NCBI GenBank assembly: GCA_003215475.1
Contig: QCKH01000012.1
Span: forward strand, 1-51,360
Length of the DNA: 51,360 nucleotides
Reading direction: 5' to 3'
DNA from: Prochlorococcus sp. AG-409-L21
Lineage (GTDB): Bacteria; Cyanobacteriota; Cyanobacteriia; PCC-6307; Cyanobiaceae
The position numbers and the translations under genes are program-made. Of this stretch, positions 20,349 to 29,032 are shown piece after piece. The first letter of the stretch is position 1, and every line of letters starts with the position of its first letter. The notes beneath the pieces were generated by a model. The model searched no databases and was not told the origin of the DNA. It worked only from the letters and a program-made list of their open reading frames with translations.

Positions 20349-20717
20349 ATGGAGTTTTTTATAAATCAAAATAGTAACTTACCACCATTAAAAATGGAGT
20401 TGGTTAACGATGGTAGAAATGATTTTCGTAAGTTTTTTGAAAAAATTCAAAATGCAACTATAAAATTTAATATGTATGATGTTACAAATAAAGTTAAAAT
20501 AATCGCTAATGCCGCAGCAGATATCCAACTTAAATGTGAATCATGTGATATTGGGGGAGATGAACAAGAATATTATATTGTTTATGAATGGAAAAATAGA
20601 GACACTAGAAAAGTAGGAAAATTTAATGGTGAATTTATCATAGAATTCTTAGATGGGACAGGTACATTAATAGTACCAATTAGAGACAAATTATTTATTA
20701 ATGTCTTAGAAAGTTGA
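20349..20717 (+). CDS. Small beta-rich structural protein, last gene of the fiber operon
   Basis: A 122-residue product starting one base after the preceding stop, so it is translationally coupled to the spike gene. The pattern (NATIKFNMYDV...KVKIIANAAADIQL..., then GKFNGEFIIEFLDGTGTLIVP) suggests an immunoglobulin-like sandwich similar in style to the N-terminal domains of siphophage baseplate upper proteins, but I do not recognise a family with confidence. A fiber attachment or capping role is inferred only from position. One CESC pair is present. Confidence 0.6.
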   Translation: MEFFINQNSNLPPLKMELVNDGRNDFRKFFEKIQNATIKFNMYDVTNKVKIIANAAADIQLKCESCDIGGDEQEYYIVYEWKNRDTRKVGKFNGEFIIEFLDGTGTLIVPIRDKLFINVLES

Positions 20718-20743
20718 AAATTAAAATATTTTTCGTATATTTG
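20714..20743 (+). promoter_or_regulatory. Bacteroidota-type host promoter for the DNA polymerase
   Basis: TTG at 20714-20716 and TATATTTG at 20736-20743 are separated by 19 bases, matching the known Bacteroidota -33 TTG / -7 TAnnTTTG arrangement. The polymerase start at 20767 would have a short leader. The -33 element overlaps the stop of the preceding gene. Confidence 0.6.
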
Positions 20744-20766
20744 TAATAAAGTTATAAATTATAAGT

Positions 20767-23535
20767 ATGCCTGCAACAGTAGAAGAAATTAAAGAATATC
20801 TTGAAGGATATGATGATCAGAAGTATATTGTTGGTGTTGAATCTTCTTATAGAGAAAATAAAATAAGTTTAATTATACACGACCCTGAAAAAGGAAAACG
20901 TATAGAAAAACATAGACTTAAACCTTTCTTATGGATGAAAACACCTGATATGAATCATTTCTATAAAGGTGATAGAAGAAAGATAAAAAGTAAAATGAGG
21001 GAATATAGAATTAAATTTATACCCTTAAACTTAACTGATGAAAATGGTCTAGGAGTACCTAGATTAGAAGATGGTTATAAATTTTTGGTAACTTGTAAAG
21101 GAACTTATGGTGAGTTATTAAAATTCTTTAAAGAAGGTGGTACGGGTGTTTATGATGAGGAACACAGAGATAAATTTTTAGCAATAACACCTACAGAACA
21201 ATTTTTAATACAAACAGGTAAAAGGTTATTTAAAGGTTTTGAAAACTATGATGACATACATAGATTTTCTTTTGATATTGAAACAACTAGTTTAGATCCT
21301 AACGATGGTAGAATTTTTCAAATAGGTATGAAAGACAATAGAGGTTTTCAACATGTATTGTCTATTGAGGGTGAAACTAGACGAGAATTAAGAGAAAGAG
21401 AAAGAGAGGCAATCATTACCTTTTTTAAGGTTATTAATCATTTAAAACCTGCTATTATTGCAGGTTACAACTCTGAAAATTTTGACTGGCATTTTATAGT
21501 TAAGAGAGCACAATATCTCGGTTTAGAAATAGATAAAATTGCTAAAACTTTAGGTCCAATACCGTTTTATAGAAAAAAACAAACACTTAAAATGGGTCCG
21601 GAAATGGAGTATTATGAACAAACCATAATGTGGGGTTATAACATTATGGATGTTTATCACGCAGTAAGAAGGGCACAAGCAATAAATTCTTCTATTAAAC
21701 AAGCAAGTCTTAAATATATTACGAAATATTCTAATGCGGCTAAACCTAATCGTGTATATATACAAGGTGATAAAATTAGTAAGATTTGGGAAGATAAAGA
21801 TAATAAGTATTGGTTTAACAATGAAAATGGTGAATGGGGTGTGTTAACAGATACCTTACCACCTAATTGTGAAAAGGTTACTGGTCAATACATAGTGGAG
21901 AGATATCTAATAGATGATTTATGGGAAACCGAAAAAGTAGATAATATTTTTAATCAGGCAACATTTTTATTATCTAAAATATTACCCACTTCCTTTATGA
22001 GATCTTCTACTATGGGTACTGCCGCAACGTGGAAATTGTTAATGTTAGGGTGGTCATACCATAAAGGTTTAGGTATACCACATACTATGCCTACAAAAGG
22101 TTTTACTGGTGGATTATCTAGATTATTAGAAGTAGGGTATACTCAAAATGTTGTTAAATTTGACTTTGCATCACTATACCCTTCAATTCAACTTACACAT
22201 GATGTATTTACTGATTGTGATGTTACTGGTGCAATGAGAGGATTATTACAATATAACTATGATTATCGTAATTTATATAAAGAATTAAAATCCAAACACG
22301 CAAAATTAGGGGAAAAAGAAAAGTCCGAATATTATGATAAAAAACAATTACCCTTAAAAATACTAAATAATGGTATGTTTGGTTCTATTTCTGCACCTAA
22401 TGTATTTCCGTGGGGTGACACCTATATGGGTGAAAAAATTACTTGTACTGGTAGACAATACCTTAGACATATGATTCGTTTTTTTGATAAAAAAGGATTT
22501 AGACCTTTAGTAGGTGATACTGATGGATTTAACTTTTCAATACCAAGTAATGTAGATGATTATATTTATACTTCTAATGGTAAACATAGATTTAACAAAA
22601 TAGGTGAAACATACAAAGGTTTAGATGCAGTAGTAGCGGAATATAATGATAAGTATATGAAAGGGGTGATGGGTCTAGATGTAGATGAAATATGTGAATC
22701 TACTATTAATATTGCACGTAAAAATTATGCAGATTTAATAGATGGTAAGGTAAAATTAGTGGGGAATACAATTAAATCTAAAAAACTTCCTACATATATT
22801 GCTGAATTTATAGATAATGGGATACACCTATTATTAAAAGGTAAGGGATATGAATTTGTTAATGAATATTATGATACGATAGAAAAGATATATAATTTAG
22901 AAATTCCTTTATCTAAAATTGCTAATAAATCTAGAGTTAGAATGTCTATAAAAGATTATGAAAAAAGGGCATTACAACTAAATAAAGCGGGTAACCCATT
23001 ACCTAAACAAGCACATATGGAATTAATTATAAAAGAAAATCTAACAGTAGATTTAGGAGATACAATATATTATGTTAATACAGGTACTAAAAAATCTCAT
23101 GGTGATATACAAACAAAAACTAATAAAAAAAGTGGTGAAAAAAATGTTTTAATTAATTGTCAATACATTTCTCAAGATATTATAGAAAACCATCCTGAAA
23201 CCACAGGTAATTACAATATAGAAAGATATATAGACGCATTTAATAAAAGAATAAAACCATTGTTAGTGTGTTTTTCACCTGAAGTTAGAGATGATATTTT
23301 AATAACATCTCCTTTACATAGACAATATTTTACACAGAAACAATTAGAACTAACTTCAGGACAACCTCTGAAAGAAGGTGATCAAGATACATTAGAAAAT
23401 TTACTTAGAATTACTGATGAAGAAATATTGTTTTGGGAAACAATTAATCTATCCCCTACTTATATGTTTGAGGAATATGGTATTGTAGACGAATTTTCTT
23501 TAGATAACAAACAAACCGAGAGGTCTATAACTTAA
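20767..23535 (+). CDS. Family B DNA polymerase with 3'-5' exonuclease
   Basis: The replicative polymerase, 922 residues (T4 gp43 is 898). Exo I is FDIETTSLD with D170 and E172; Exo II is YNSENFDWHFI; a YLIDD stretch is a candidate for Exo III. Motif A is DFASLYPSI from D466. Motif B is K531-ILN-N535-GMFG, where most family members read NSxYG: Tyr is replaced by Phe and Ser by Gly. Motif C is GDTDG with D584 and D586, again with Gly for the usual Ser. All metal-binding Asp residues are kept, so both activities should be intact. The gene has a host-type promoter rather than the ATATTTAT motif, fitting early expression. Its 3' end overlaps the convergent neck gene by 36 bases. Unusually, it sits directly behind a fiber operon. 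Confidence 0.95.
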   Translation: MPATVEEIKEYLEGYDDQKYIVGVESSYRENKISLIIHDPEKGKRIEKHRLKPFLWMKTPDMNHFYKGDRRKIKSKMREYRIKFIPLNLTDENGLGVPRLEDGYKFLVTCKGTYGELLKFFKEGGTGVYDEEHRDKFLAITPTEQFLIQTGKRLFKGFENYDDIHRFSFDIETTSLDPNDGRIFQIGMKDNRGFQHVLSIEGETRRELREREREAIITFFKVINHLKPAIIAGYNSENFDWHFIVKRAQYLGLEIDKIAKTLGPIPFYRKKQTLKMGPEMEYYEQTIMWGYNIMDVYHAVRRAQAINSSIKQASLKYITKYSNAAKPNRVYIQGDKISKIWEDKDNKYWFNNENGEWGVLTDTLPPNCEKVTGQYIVERYLIDDLWETEKVDNIFNQATFLLSKILPTSFMRSSTMGTAATWKLLMLGWSYHKGLGIPHTMPTKGFTGGLSRLLEVGYTQNVVKFDFASLYPSIQLTHDVFTDCDVTGAMRGLLQYNYDYRNLYKELKSKHAKLGEKEKSEYYDKKQLPLKILNNGMFGSISAPNVFPWGDTYMGEKITCTGRQYLRHMIRFFDKKGFRPLVGDTDGFNFSIPSNVDDYIYTSNGKHRFNKIGETYKGLDAVVAEYNDKYMKGVMGLDVDEICESTINIARKNYADLIDGKVKLVGNTIKSKKLPTYIAEFIDNGIHLLLKGKGYEFVNEYYDTIEKIYNLEIPLSKIANKSRVRMSIKDYEKRALQLNKAGNPLPKQAHMELIIKENLTVDLGDTIYYVNTGTKKSHGDIQTKTNKKSGEKNVLINCQYISQDIIENHPETTGNYNIERYIDAFNKRIKPLLVCFSPEVRDDILITSPLHRQYFTQKQLELTSGQPLKEGDQDTLENLLRITDEEILFWETINLSPTYMFEEYGIVDEFSLDNKQTERSIT

Positions 23536-24654
23536 TGATTTATTAAGATTTTCTGCTTCTCCAGCTTTAAGTTCTAACTGTTTAGCATTACTTAACCTTT
23601 CTAACCTCGCATCTAAATCTTCTAATAATTTACTTTGTTCTTCTTTACCTTCACTTAATAAACTATCATAGTCCATAGTTAATTCTGCATCAGGTACTTT
23701 TAATGAACCACTGAATTTACCTCTAACTCTACCTAACGCTTCTTTAAACAATGCAGTTAAGTATCTTCTAACCCAAACTCTAGTAGGTTCATTTAAATCA
23801 GAATATTGTAATTTTGATAGTGGTACATCATTAGGTAACTTAATAATATCTTTATTTTCATTTAAACAGTTATCGATTTCATCTTCTGACATACCATTAG
23901 TATCGTAATAATAATACCATACCTTTGTTCCTGCTAACCCAATTTGACTCCCCACTAATCCGGCAGCACTAAAAGATAATCTACTACCAGGTATCGGCAT
24001 AAGGTGTAATAACCTAGTACCATTTGGTCCTGCAGTAACTTTATATGTTAATTGACTTCTTAATAATTTAGATTTTAAACTAAAATCCGATGCCCTTAAT
24101 AAAACATCAAATGCGGGTGCAACATAAAAACCACCATTTCCTAATCCACCACCTTGTCCCCAACCTGCGTAAGGTACTTGTCCGAATCCACCCCCAAAAC
24201 CATAATCACCGAATCCTGCAAATGAATATAATGCATGATCAGTACTATTAGGTGTTATCCATAATATTTCATTAACTTCTCTACCACCAGGAATTTGGTA
24301 TACTTGTTGTCCCGAAACTATAGTGACATAATCCTTTTTCATTTCCCATGGACCTCTATCTTGTAACCCCACTTGTTTAGAATAGGCGTAAGTAAATCTA
24401 GTTTCAAAATCCAAAGAACGAGTAGTTAATGCAAATGCAATATCTAATTTTTCTACTTCATTACCAAGTAAAGATGACCATTGATTTTCTATCAACCAAT
24501 CTTGTACTCTTTGAGCATAATCTTCTATGGCGGTTTCCAATAAAGAACACATTTGATCGTTATCTAACTCTATCTTTCTTATTGGTGCACCTAATCTATG
24601 TTTAATTAACGTAAACAATTCTTCTTTTAATTGGTCATTTAATGCATTTCCCAT
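23500..24654 (-). CDS. Neck / head-closure protein (T4 gp13-like)
   Basis: A 384-residue structural protein. Its N-terminal helix pair (LKEELFTLIKHRLGAPIRKIELDNDQ...LETAIEDYAQR), the YVTIVSGQQVYQIP strand and the C-terminal WVRRYLTALFKEALGRVRGKFSG...LLSEGKEE segment are the pattern I associate with gp13-type neck proteins of T4-like phages. A Gly/Phe/Tyr-rich loop of about 40 residues (near 150-190) is inserted between them. The gp14-, gp15-, gp18- and gp19-like genes at 27184-33585 support the assignment. It is on the opposite strand, separated from them by helicase and glutaredoxin genes. An ATATTTAT motif on the minus strand lies 18 bases before its start. It could instead be another connector component. 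Confidence 0.55.
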   Translation of the reverse strand: MGNALNDQLKEELFTLIKHRLGAPIRKIELDNDQMCSLLETAIEDYAQRVQDWLIENQWSSLLGNEVEKLDIAFALTTRSLDFETRFTYAYSKQVGLQDRGPWEMKKDYVTIVSGQQVYQIPGGREVNEILWITPNSTDHALYSFAGFGDYGFGGGFGQVPYAGWGQGGGLGNGGFYVAPAFDVLLRASDFSLKSKLLRSQLTYKVTAGPNGTRLLHLMPIPGSRLSFSAAGLVGSQIGLAGTKVWYYYYDTNGMSEDEIDNCLNENKDIIKLPNDVPLSKLQYSDLNEPTRVWVRRYLTALFKEALGRVRGKFSGSLKVPDAELTMDYDSLLSEGKEEQSKLLEDLDARLERLSNAKQLELKAGEAENLNKSLSYRPLGLFVI

Positions 24655-24672
24655 AATTCATTGTATTTATTT

Positions 24673-24680
24673 ATAAATAT
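24673..24680 (-). promoter_or_regulatory. ATATTTAT motif, minus strand (putative late promoter)
   Basis: Minus-strand ATATTTAT lies 18 bases before the start of the gene at 23500-24654, back to back with a plus-strand copy at 24685. Confidence 0.5.
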
Positions 24681-24684
24681 TAAG

Positions 24685-24692
24685 ATATTTAT
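24685..24692 (+). promoter_or_regulatory. ATATTTAT motif (putative late promoter)
   Basis: ATATTTAT ends only 3 bases before the first ATG (24696), 6 before the second (24699). The transcript would be nearly leaderless, or the motif here serves only the divergent gene. Confidence 0.35.
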
Positions 24693-24695
24693 TAA

Positions 24696-25106
24696 ATGAT
24701 GAAAAGAAACACAATAAAAAAAATATTAAGGGAAGAAACACAGTACGCAGTAGAAAAAAATAGGTTTCCCTACACTGAGGTTGATACACATAGTTCTACT
24801 GATATTGCAGTTGGCTTAATGCATAAAGCAATGAATCATTTAGCTTCTGCTTTGAGAGATATTGAGGCGGCAATACAATTTGCATATGAAGCGGACACTA
24901 ACAATGAAGAACTTATTGAAGGATTAGAAGATATTAGAATGTCGTTATTACATGGTAGTGGTAATGGTGCAGGATGGGATGGGACTGAAGAACACGATAA
25001 TATAATGAATGATTTAGGTGCACTCATTGATAAATATTCTGAAGATACTGACAATTTTAACCTTAACGGTTCTCATGATCAGAAAGCTCCTGAAGGTACT
25101 TCTTAA
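24696..25106 (+). CDS. Small protein with putative capsid-targeting leader
   Basis: A 136-residue acidic protein of unknown function. The basic, amphipathic N-terminus MMKRNTIKKILREE ends in L-R-E, matching the (L/I/F)-x-E rule of the T4 prohead protease, so I infer packaging into the head and trimming after Glu. The rest is mainly helical (LMHKAMNHLASALRDIEAAIQFA) with a Gly-rich stretch (HGSGNGAGWDG). The 3' end overlaps the convergent glutaredoxin gene by 44 bases. ATG at 24696 or 24699 may be the start; the second gives the more typical MKRN leader. Confidence 0.65.
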   Translation: MMKRNTIKKILREETQYAVEKNRFPYTEVDTHSSTDIAVGLMHKAMNHLASALRDIEAAIQFAYEADTNNEELIEGLEDIRMSLLHGSGNGAGWDGTEEHDNIMNDLGALIDKYSEDTDNFNLNGSHDQKAPEGTS

Positions 25107-25344
25107 TTAATTGTACTCCTTCGTCAATCGTTTTAAAAGATCTATCTGGTAAAAATGCCCTTCTACCAACAATTACTGCCGGTAAATAGTCACTATTAAC
25201 TTTTTTAGAGAATGATTCATATAACATTTCATGTTCATCAACGTCCTTTTCTAAAAAATTAATATTCTCTTCTTTTAATTGTTCTTTTAAGTTATCACAA
25301 TGTGGACAACCTTTCATACTAAAAATTACTGGTGTATTTCCCAT
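25063..25344 (-). CDS. Glutaredoxin
   Basis: A 93-residue thioredoxin-fold protein. The active-site motif is C13-P-H-C16 and the cis-proline loop is LPAVIVG; together they identify a dithiol glutaredoxin. Phage glutaredoxins usually supply electrons to ribonucleotide reductase; no reductase gene is in the window, so the partner is unknown. The start overlaps the end of the SNF2 helicase gene by 26 bases on the same strand, so the two are one minus-strand operon. The 3' end overlaps the convergent gene at 24696-25106. Confidence 0.9.
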   Translation of the reverse strand: MGNTPVIFSMKGCPHCDNLKEQLKEENINFLEKDVDEHEMLYESFSKKVNSDYLPAVIVGRRAFLPDRSFKTIDEGVQLIKKYLQELSDHENR

Positions 25345-27145
25345 TTTCTAAATTATTTAAAAATTCTGTTATTATTTCATCTTCACCCATTATAGTGCCG
25401 ATAACTTTCTTTTTTTCATTTAAAATATCCCAAACTAATGTGTCAATAGTATCATCTATTAACATATAATAAATATTAACGGTTTTATTTTGTCCTATTC
25501 TATAAGCCCTATCTTCTGCTTGTTCATGATTACCAGGAACCCAATCTAATGAGTTCATAATAACTATCTCAGCCGCAGTTAATGTCAATCCTACTCCCGC
25601 TGCTTTTATTTGTCCAACAAAGACTTTACAATCATCATCTTCTTGAAACCTATCTACTGCCCACTGTTTTTGTTTATCAGACATACCTCCTCTCACACAT
25701 ACTGCTTTATCTCCGAAATATCTTAAAAATGCATCCATTTCATCATTAAAATTACAAAATATAATAGTTTTTTTATTTAATTCTAATGCTTCTTCGGTTT
25801 TTTCTATAGTATAAGGTACAGTTTCCATTGCAATAAACGTTCTAAGTAACGTCATTTCTACTAAATCTTTTGCAGGGTTACCTTTTTTACCATCAATTTT
25901 ACGTTGGTGTAAATATTCTTCCCAAACATTATTATAACCATCTACATTTTGTAATTCTAAATAAATAGGCGTAATTAACTTATCAGGTAAATCTAAAACT
26001 TCTTCTTTCTTTCTTCTTAATATTGTTCTTTTAGTTTTAGCTGCTAATTCTTCTAAATTAGATGCACCTTTTGTAACCCATACAAATCTACCACCTTTTT
26101 TAAATCTCATACCTTCACAATAAGTTTTTGCATAATGTACCCAATTATTGGCTACCGAACAATCTATAATTGATAAAAGATTATAATAATCCATAGGTCG
26201 ATTCGCTATTGGTGTACCTGTTAATAACCAACATCTTTCGGGTGAATATTTTTTAGAAATGTCTTTTAAAATTTTACCCCTAATACTTTTATGGTTTTTA
26301 ACAAAATGTGCCTCATCTAAAATAATTAAATCTGGGTTAAACTCTACAATTTCTCTCCTTAATTCCCATTCTTCATATTTCTTACCCCTTTCTTCTATAG
26401 TATGGAAATTTTTTAATATATCATAATTTATTATAGTAAACCTATCAGGATTCCAGTGTTTCCCACTAATAATAGATACTTCATCACAAAAATTTTGTAC
26501 TTCCCGCATCCAATTAATTTTTAAGGATGCAGGACACACTATTAAAACTCTTTCTGCACCACACTCTAATGCTGCCACTATGGATTGGTATGTTTTACCT
26601 AATCCCATATCATCCGCTAAGATACATTTCTTATTCTTTAAAAGAAATTCTATCCCTTCTTCTTGATGTTTAAATGCCCTCCACCCTCTTTTATCTAAAT
26701 TTATATATTTTTCGTAGTCTACCTCAACGTTAATTTCTTCATAATGTATATCTTCAATTAATTGTGTTTTAGGTATCCATAACAATTTAACTTCTTTTTG
26801 GTTTTTATAAAACTTACAGATAACATGAAGTGCTTTATCACTTTCTGCCAATATCGTCTCTATTAAAATTTTAGATATGGGGGTTTTTAATTTATGTTCT
26901 TCGCTTAATTGTTCTGAAAAATATTCAGTTAATTCCACTACTTTATTTATATTTTTTGGGACATAATTAAAATAATTAGTTATATATTTGGTTTGACTAT
27001 TAGTTAAGAAATACGATTTTTCCGTTTGGTATTTTTTCTTCATATAATTAATATATGGGTTTTTACCTTCGTATGATACTAATAGTTCTTCAACTTTTAA
27101 TCCTTTTATGTCTTTTATATCTAACATATTTTCAATTATAGTCAT
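25319..27145 (-). CDS. SNF2-family helicase/translocase
   Basis: A 608-residue superfamily 2 DNA translocase. Walker A is DDMGLGKT (178-185), motif Ia is VCPASLKINW, motif II is DEAH (277-280), motif III is LLTGTPIANRP, motif V is AAGVGLTLTAA and motif VI is QAEDRAYRIGQ, all intact. The compact layout without a nuclease resembles SMARCAL1/HepA-like annealing helicases, and a replication, recombination or repair role is likely. The N-terminal 150 residues are not recognised. It is first in a two-gene minus-strand operon with glutaredoxin and shares a palindromic ATAAATATTTAT element with the divergent neck gene at 27184. Confidence 0.92.
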   Translation of the reverse strand: MTIIENMLDIKDIKGLKVEELLVSYEGKNPYINYMKKKYQTEKSYFLTNSQTKYITNYFNYVPKNINKVVELTEYFSEQLSEEHKLKTPISKILIETILAESDKALHVICKFYKNQKEVKLLWIPKTQLIEDIHYEEINVEVDYEKYINLDKRGWRAFKHQEEGIEFLLKNKKCILADDMGLGKTYQSIVAALECGAERVLIVCPASLKINWMREVQNFCDEVSIISGKHWNPDRFTIINYDILKNFHTIEERGKKYEEWELRREIVEFNPDLIILDEAHFVKNHKSIRGKILKDISKKYSPERCWLLTGTPIANRPMDYYNLLSIIDCSVANNWVHYAKTYCEGMRFKKGGRFVWVTKGASNLEELAAKTKRTILRRKKEEVLDLPDKLITPIYLELQNVDGYNNVWEEYLHQRKIDGKKGNPAKDLVEMTLLRTFIAMETVPYTIEKTEEALELNKKTIIFCNFNDEMDAFLRYFGDKAVCVRGGMSDKQKQWAVDRFQEDDDCKVFVGQIKAAGVGLTLTAAEIVIMNSLDWVPGNHEQAEDRAYRIGQNKTVNIYYMLIDDTIDTLVWDILNEKKKVIGTIMGEDEIITEFLNNLENGKYTSNF

Positions 27146-27158
27146 TTTTTTGTTAAGA

Positions 27159-27170
27159 ATAAATATTTAT
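27159..27170. promoter_or_regulatory. Palindromic bidirectional promoter element ATAAATATTTAT
   Basis: A perfect 12-base palindrome in the 38-base gap between divergent genes. It supplies the ATATTTAT motif on both strands, each copy ending 13 bases from its start codon (27145 on minus, 27184 on plus). Confidence 0.5.
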
Positions 27171-27183
27171 AGAGAAAAGATAG

Positions 27184-27705
27184 ATGAAATATAATAGAAA
27201 AATTCCTATAACTAGAGTTAACAAGTTTTTTTCACAAGAAGATTTTAATTTAGAAGTTGATTTTGGTAGAGAATGGTTAGAGGGAGATATTAATATTAAA
27301 GTAATTTTATTTCAAGTGGATCAAGGTAAATCATTAACTGATGATATATACGGTGAAGCAGGAAGAAATGAAATTAGATTTAAACCTCCTGTTGAGTTGA
27401 CTGTTAACTTTCAAATGGATACACCTAAGAATGAGGCATACAACCCTAATGGTAGTTTACGCCATTTAGAACATGGTAATATAACTTTTGGTGTCTATCA
27501 ATCACATTTAGACGAATTAGAAGCAGAAATTAACTACGGTGATTATATTGGATATGCGGAAACGGAAGATAAAATTTCTTATTTCACTGTCTCTAATAAT
27601 GGAATTATTAATTCTGATAACACTCACACTATTGTGGGATATAAAGGATTTTACAGAACTGTGACATGTGTACCTGTAGATCCAGATGAATTTAATGGTA
27701 TTTAA
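27184..27705 (+). CDS. Neck protein (T4 gp14-like)
   Basis: A 173-residue structural protein. The DDIYGEAGRNEIRFKPPVELTV segment followed by a GDYIGYAETEDKISYFTVSN region is the pattern of gp14/head-closure proteins (a YGE-x-RF-PP loop, then a GD..Y..V beta unit). It is followed six bases later by a tail-terminator candidate and then sheath, matching T4 gene order 14-15-18. The promoter element is shared with the divergent helicase gene. The length is shorter than T4 gp14 (256), so the identification rests on motif style and position. Confidence 0.55.
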   Translation: MKYNRKIPITRVNKFFSQEDFNLEVDFGREWLEGDINIKVILFQVDQGKSLTDDIYGEAGRNEIRFKPPVELTVNFQMDTPKNEAYNPNGSLRHLEHGNITFGVYQSHLDELEAEINYGDYIGYAETEDKISYFTVSNNGIINSDNTHTIVGYKGFYRTVTCVPVDPDEFNGI

Positions 27706-27710
27706 ATAAT

Positions 27711-28742
27711 ATGGGCTTACCTAAAAATTATAGAAAAAATTTAAAGTTTACACCTACACCTGAAGGATTTCAGGCTAGACAAAACATTTTAAATGATATT
27801 GCAAATCCTGGTACGTATTTACCTAAAGGTATTTTACATGAAGATATGGATAGGGAATTCATACAATATATGGAAAACGACATAAGTTTAGTCTTAGGTG
27901 GTGAAAAAGTACCGGTTATCTTTTTAAGTATACAAAGATGGGCAGAATTTGCTAAAACATGGACATTCTCTGATGAATATAAAAATGTAAAAATGCCGTT
28001 TATAACAATAATTAGAAAACCCGATGCACAAACAGGGACTAATTATGCGGGAACATTTAATGTACCAGGTAAACCTACATTTACATATATGAAGATACCT
28101 ACTTGGGATGGGAATATTAAAAGTTATGATATTTATAAAATCCCACAACCAGTCTCTGTAGATTTAAATTACGAAGTTAGATTGTTTTGTACCCGTATGA
28201 GAGACCTTAACATATTAAATAAATTAATGTTAGACTCTTTTTCTGCAGGTGAAAAATATATTAGAGTAAATGGTCACCCAATACCTCTAATGTTAGATAG
28301 TATTGGTGATGAAAGTTCTATACAAAATTTAGATGAAAAAAGATACTATGTACAATTATTTAGTATTAAAATGTTAGGGTACTTATTAGACCCACAACAA
28401 TTTGAGGTTACACCGGCAATTAGTAGGTCAATAAACTTCTTTGAAATAGCGGAAAACGTTCATTATGCTGCATACCAAATAAAAACTAGAGAAGAAGATG
28501 AAATTATTGAGTTGAACATATCCTATGAGCCCGGTATAAACATATTCCAATTAACAGTGGAAAATGACGCATTGATTAATAATATATCAATTGAAAATAT
28601 TAGTAGTTATACAATCACCGTCAATGGTGATGTTAAAACTATACCTTTTGAGGTTAAGTTTGGTGACACCTTAAATATTACAATAACAAAATTAGATGTG
28701 GCAAATCCCGCATATGTCTTATTAAGTGGTAATTTACAATGA
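27711..28742 (+). CDS. Tail terminator / tail completion protein (gp15-like)
   Basis: A 343-residue protein. The central part (VPVIFLSIQRWAEFAKTW, PQPVSVDLNYEVRLFCTRMRDLN, then GHPIPLMLDSIGDES and RYYVQLFSIKMLGYLLDP) parallels the order of elements in T4 gp15: a P..I.YE...FTR..D core, a substrate loop and a terminal strand. The C-terminal 100 residues (from about 245) look like an added immunoglobulin-like domain that T4 gp15 lacks. Position between neck and sheath genes fits. The stop overlaps the next start (ATGA). Confidence 0.55.
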   Translation: MGLPKNYRKNLKFTPTPEGFQARQNILNDIANPGTYLPKGILHEDMDREFIQYMENDISLVLGGEKVPVIFLSIQRWAEFAKTWTFSDEYKNVKMPFITIIRKPDAQTGTNYAGTFNVPGKPTFTYMKIPTWDGNIKSYDIYKIPQPVSVDLNYEVRLFCTRMRDLNILNKLMLDSFSAGEKYIRVNGHPIPLMLDSIGDESSIQNLDEKRYYVQLFSIKMLGYLLDPQQFEVTPAISRSINFFEIAENVHYAAYQIKTREEDEIIELNISYEPGINIFQLTVENDALINNISIENISSYTITVNGDVKTIPFEVKFGDTLNITITKLDVANPAYVLLSGNLQ

Positions 28743-29032
28743 AAAGAATAGTTAGAAATTATGTAGTAAGAGACCCTAAACCAATTATGAACGCAATAAT
28801 TGGGGGCATAAATAAATATAAAGCAATTTCAATTACACCATCAGTTGATGGACAATTGATTTTTGAGGAAACTGTGGGTGTTATTATTGGAGATATTGAA
28901 AAAACCGAATTATATATAAATGGTGTGAGATATAATCATGGGACAGATTATACAATCGAAAATAATAAATTAATATGGTTAGGTGATTTTGAAATAAAAG
29001 TAACTAATAAGATAGTTTTTATTTGTAGATAA
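28739..29032 (+). CDS. Small beta-rich virion protein candidate
   Basis: A 97-residue protein coupled to the preceding gene through an ATGA overlap. The segment TELYINGVRYNHGTDYTIENNKLIWLGDFEIKVTNKIVF resembles the repeated beta unit of many phage fiber and decoration proteins, with an NG..Y..G.DYT turn. I do not recognise a specific family. A decoration or tail-collar role is only a guess from position between terminator and sheath genes. Confidence 0.6.
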   Translation: MKRIVRNYVVRDPKPIMNAIIGGINKYKAISITPSVDGQLIFEETVGVIIGDIEKTELYINGVRYNHGTDYTIENNKLIWLGDFEIKVTNKIVFICR

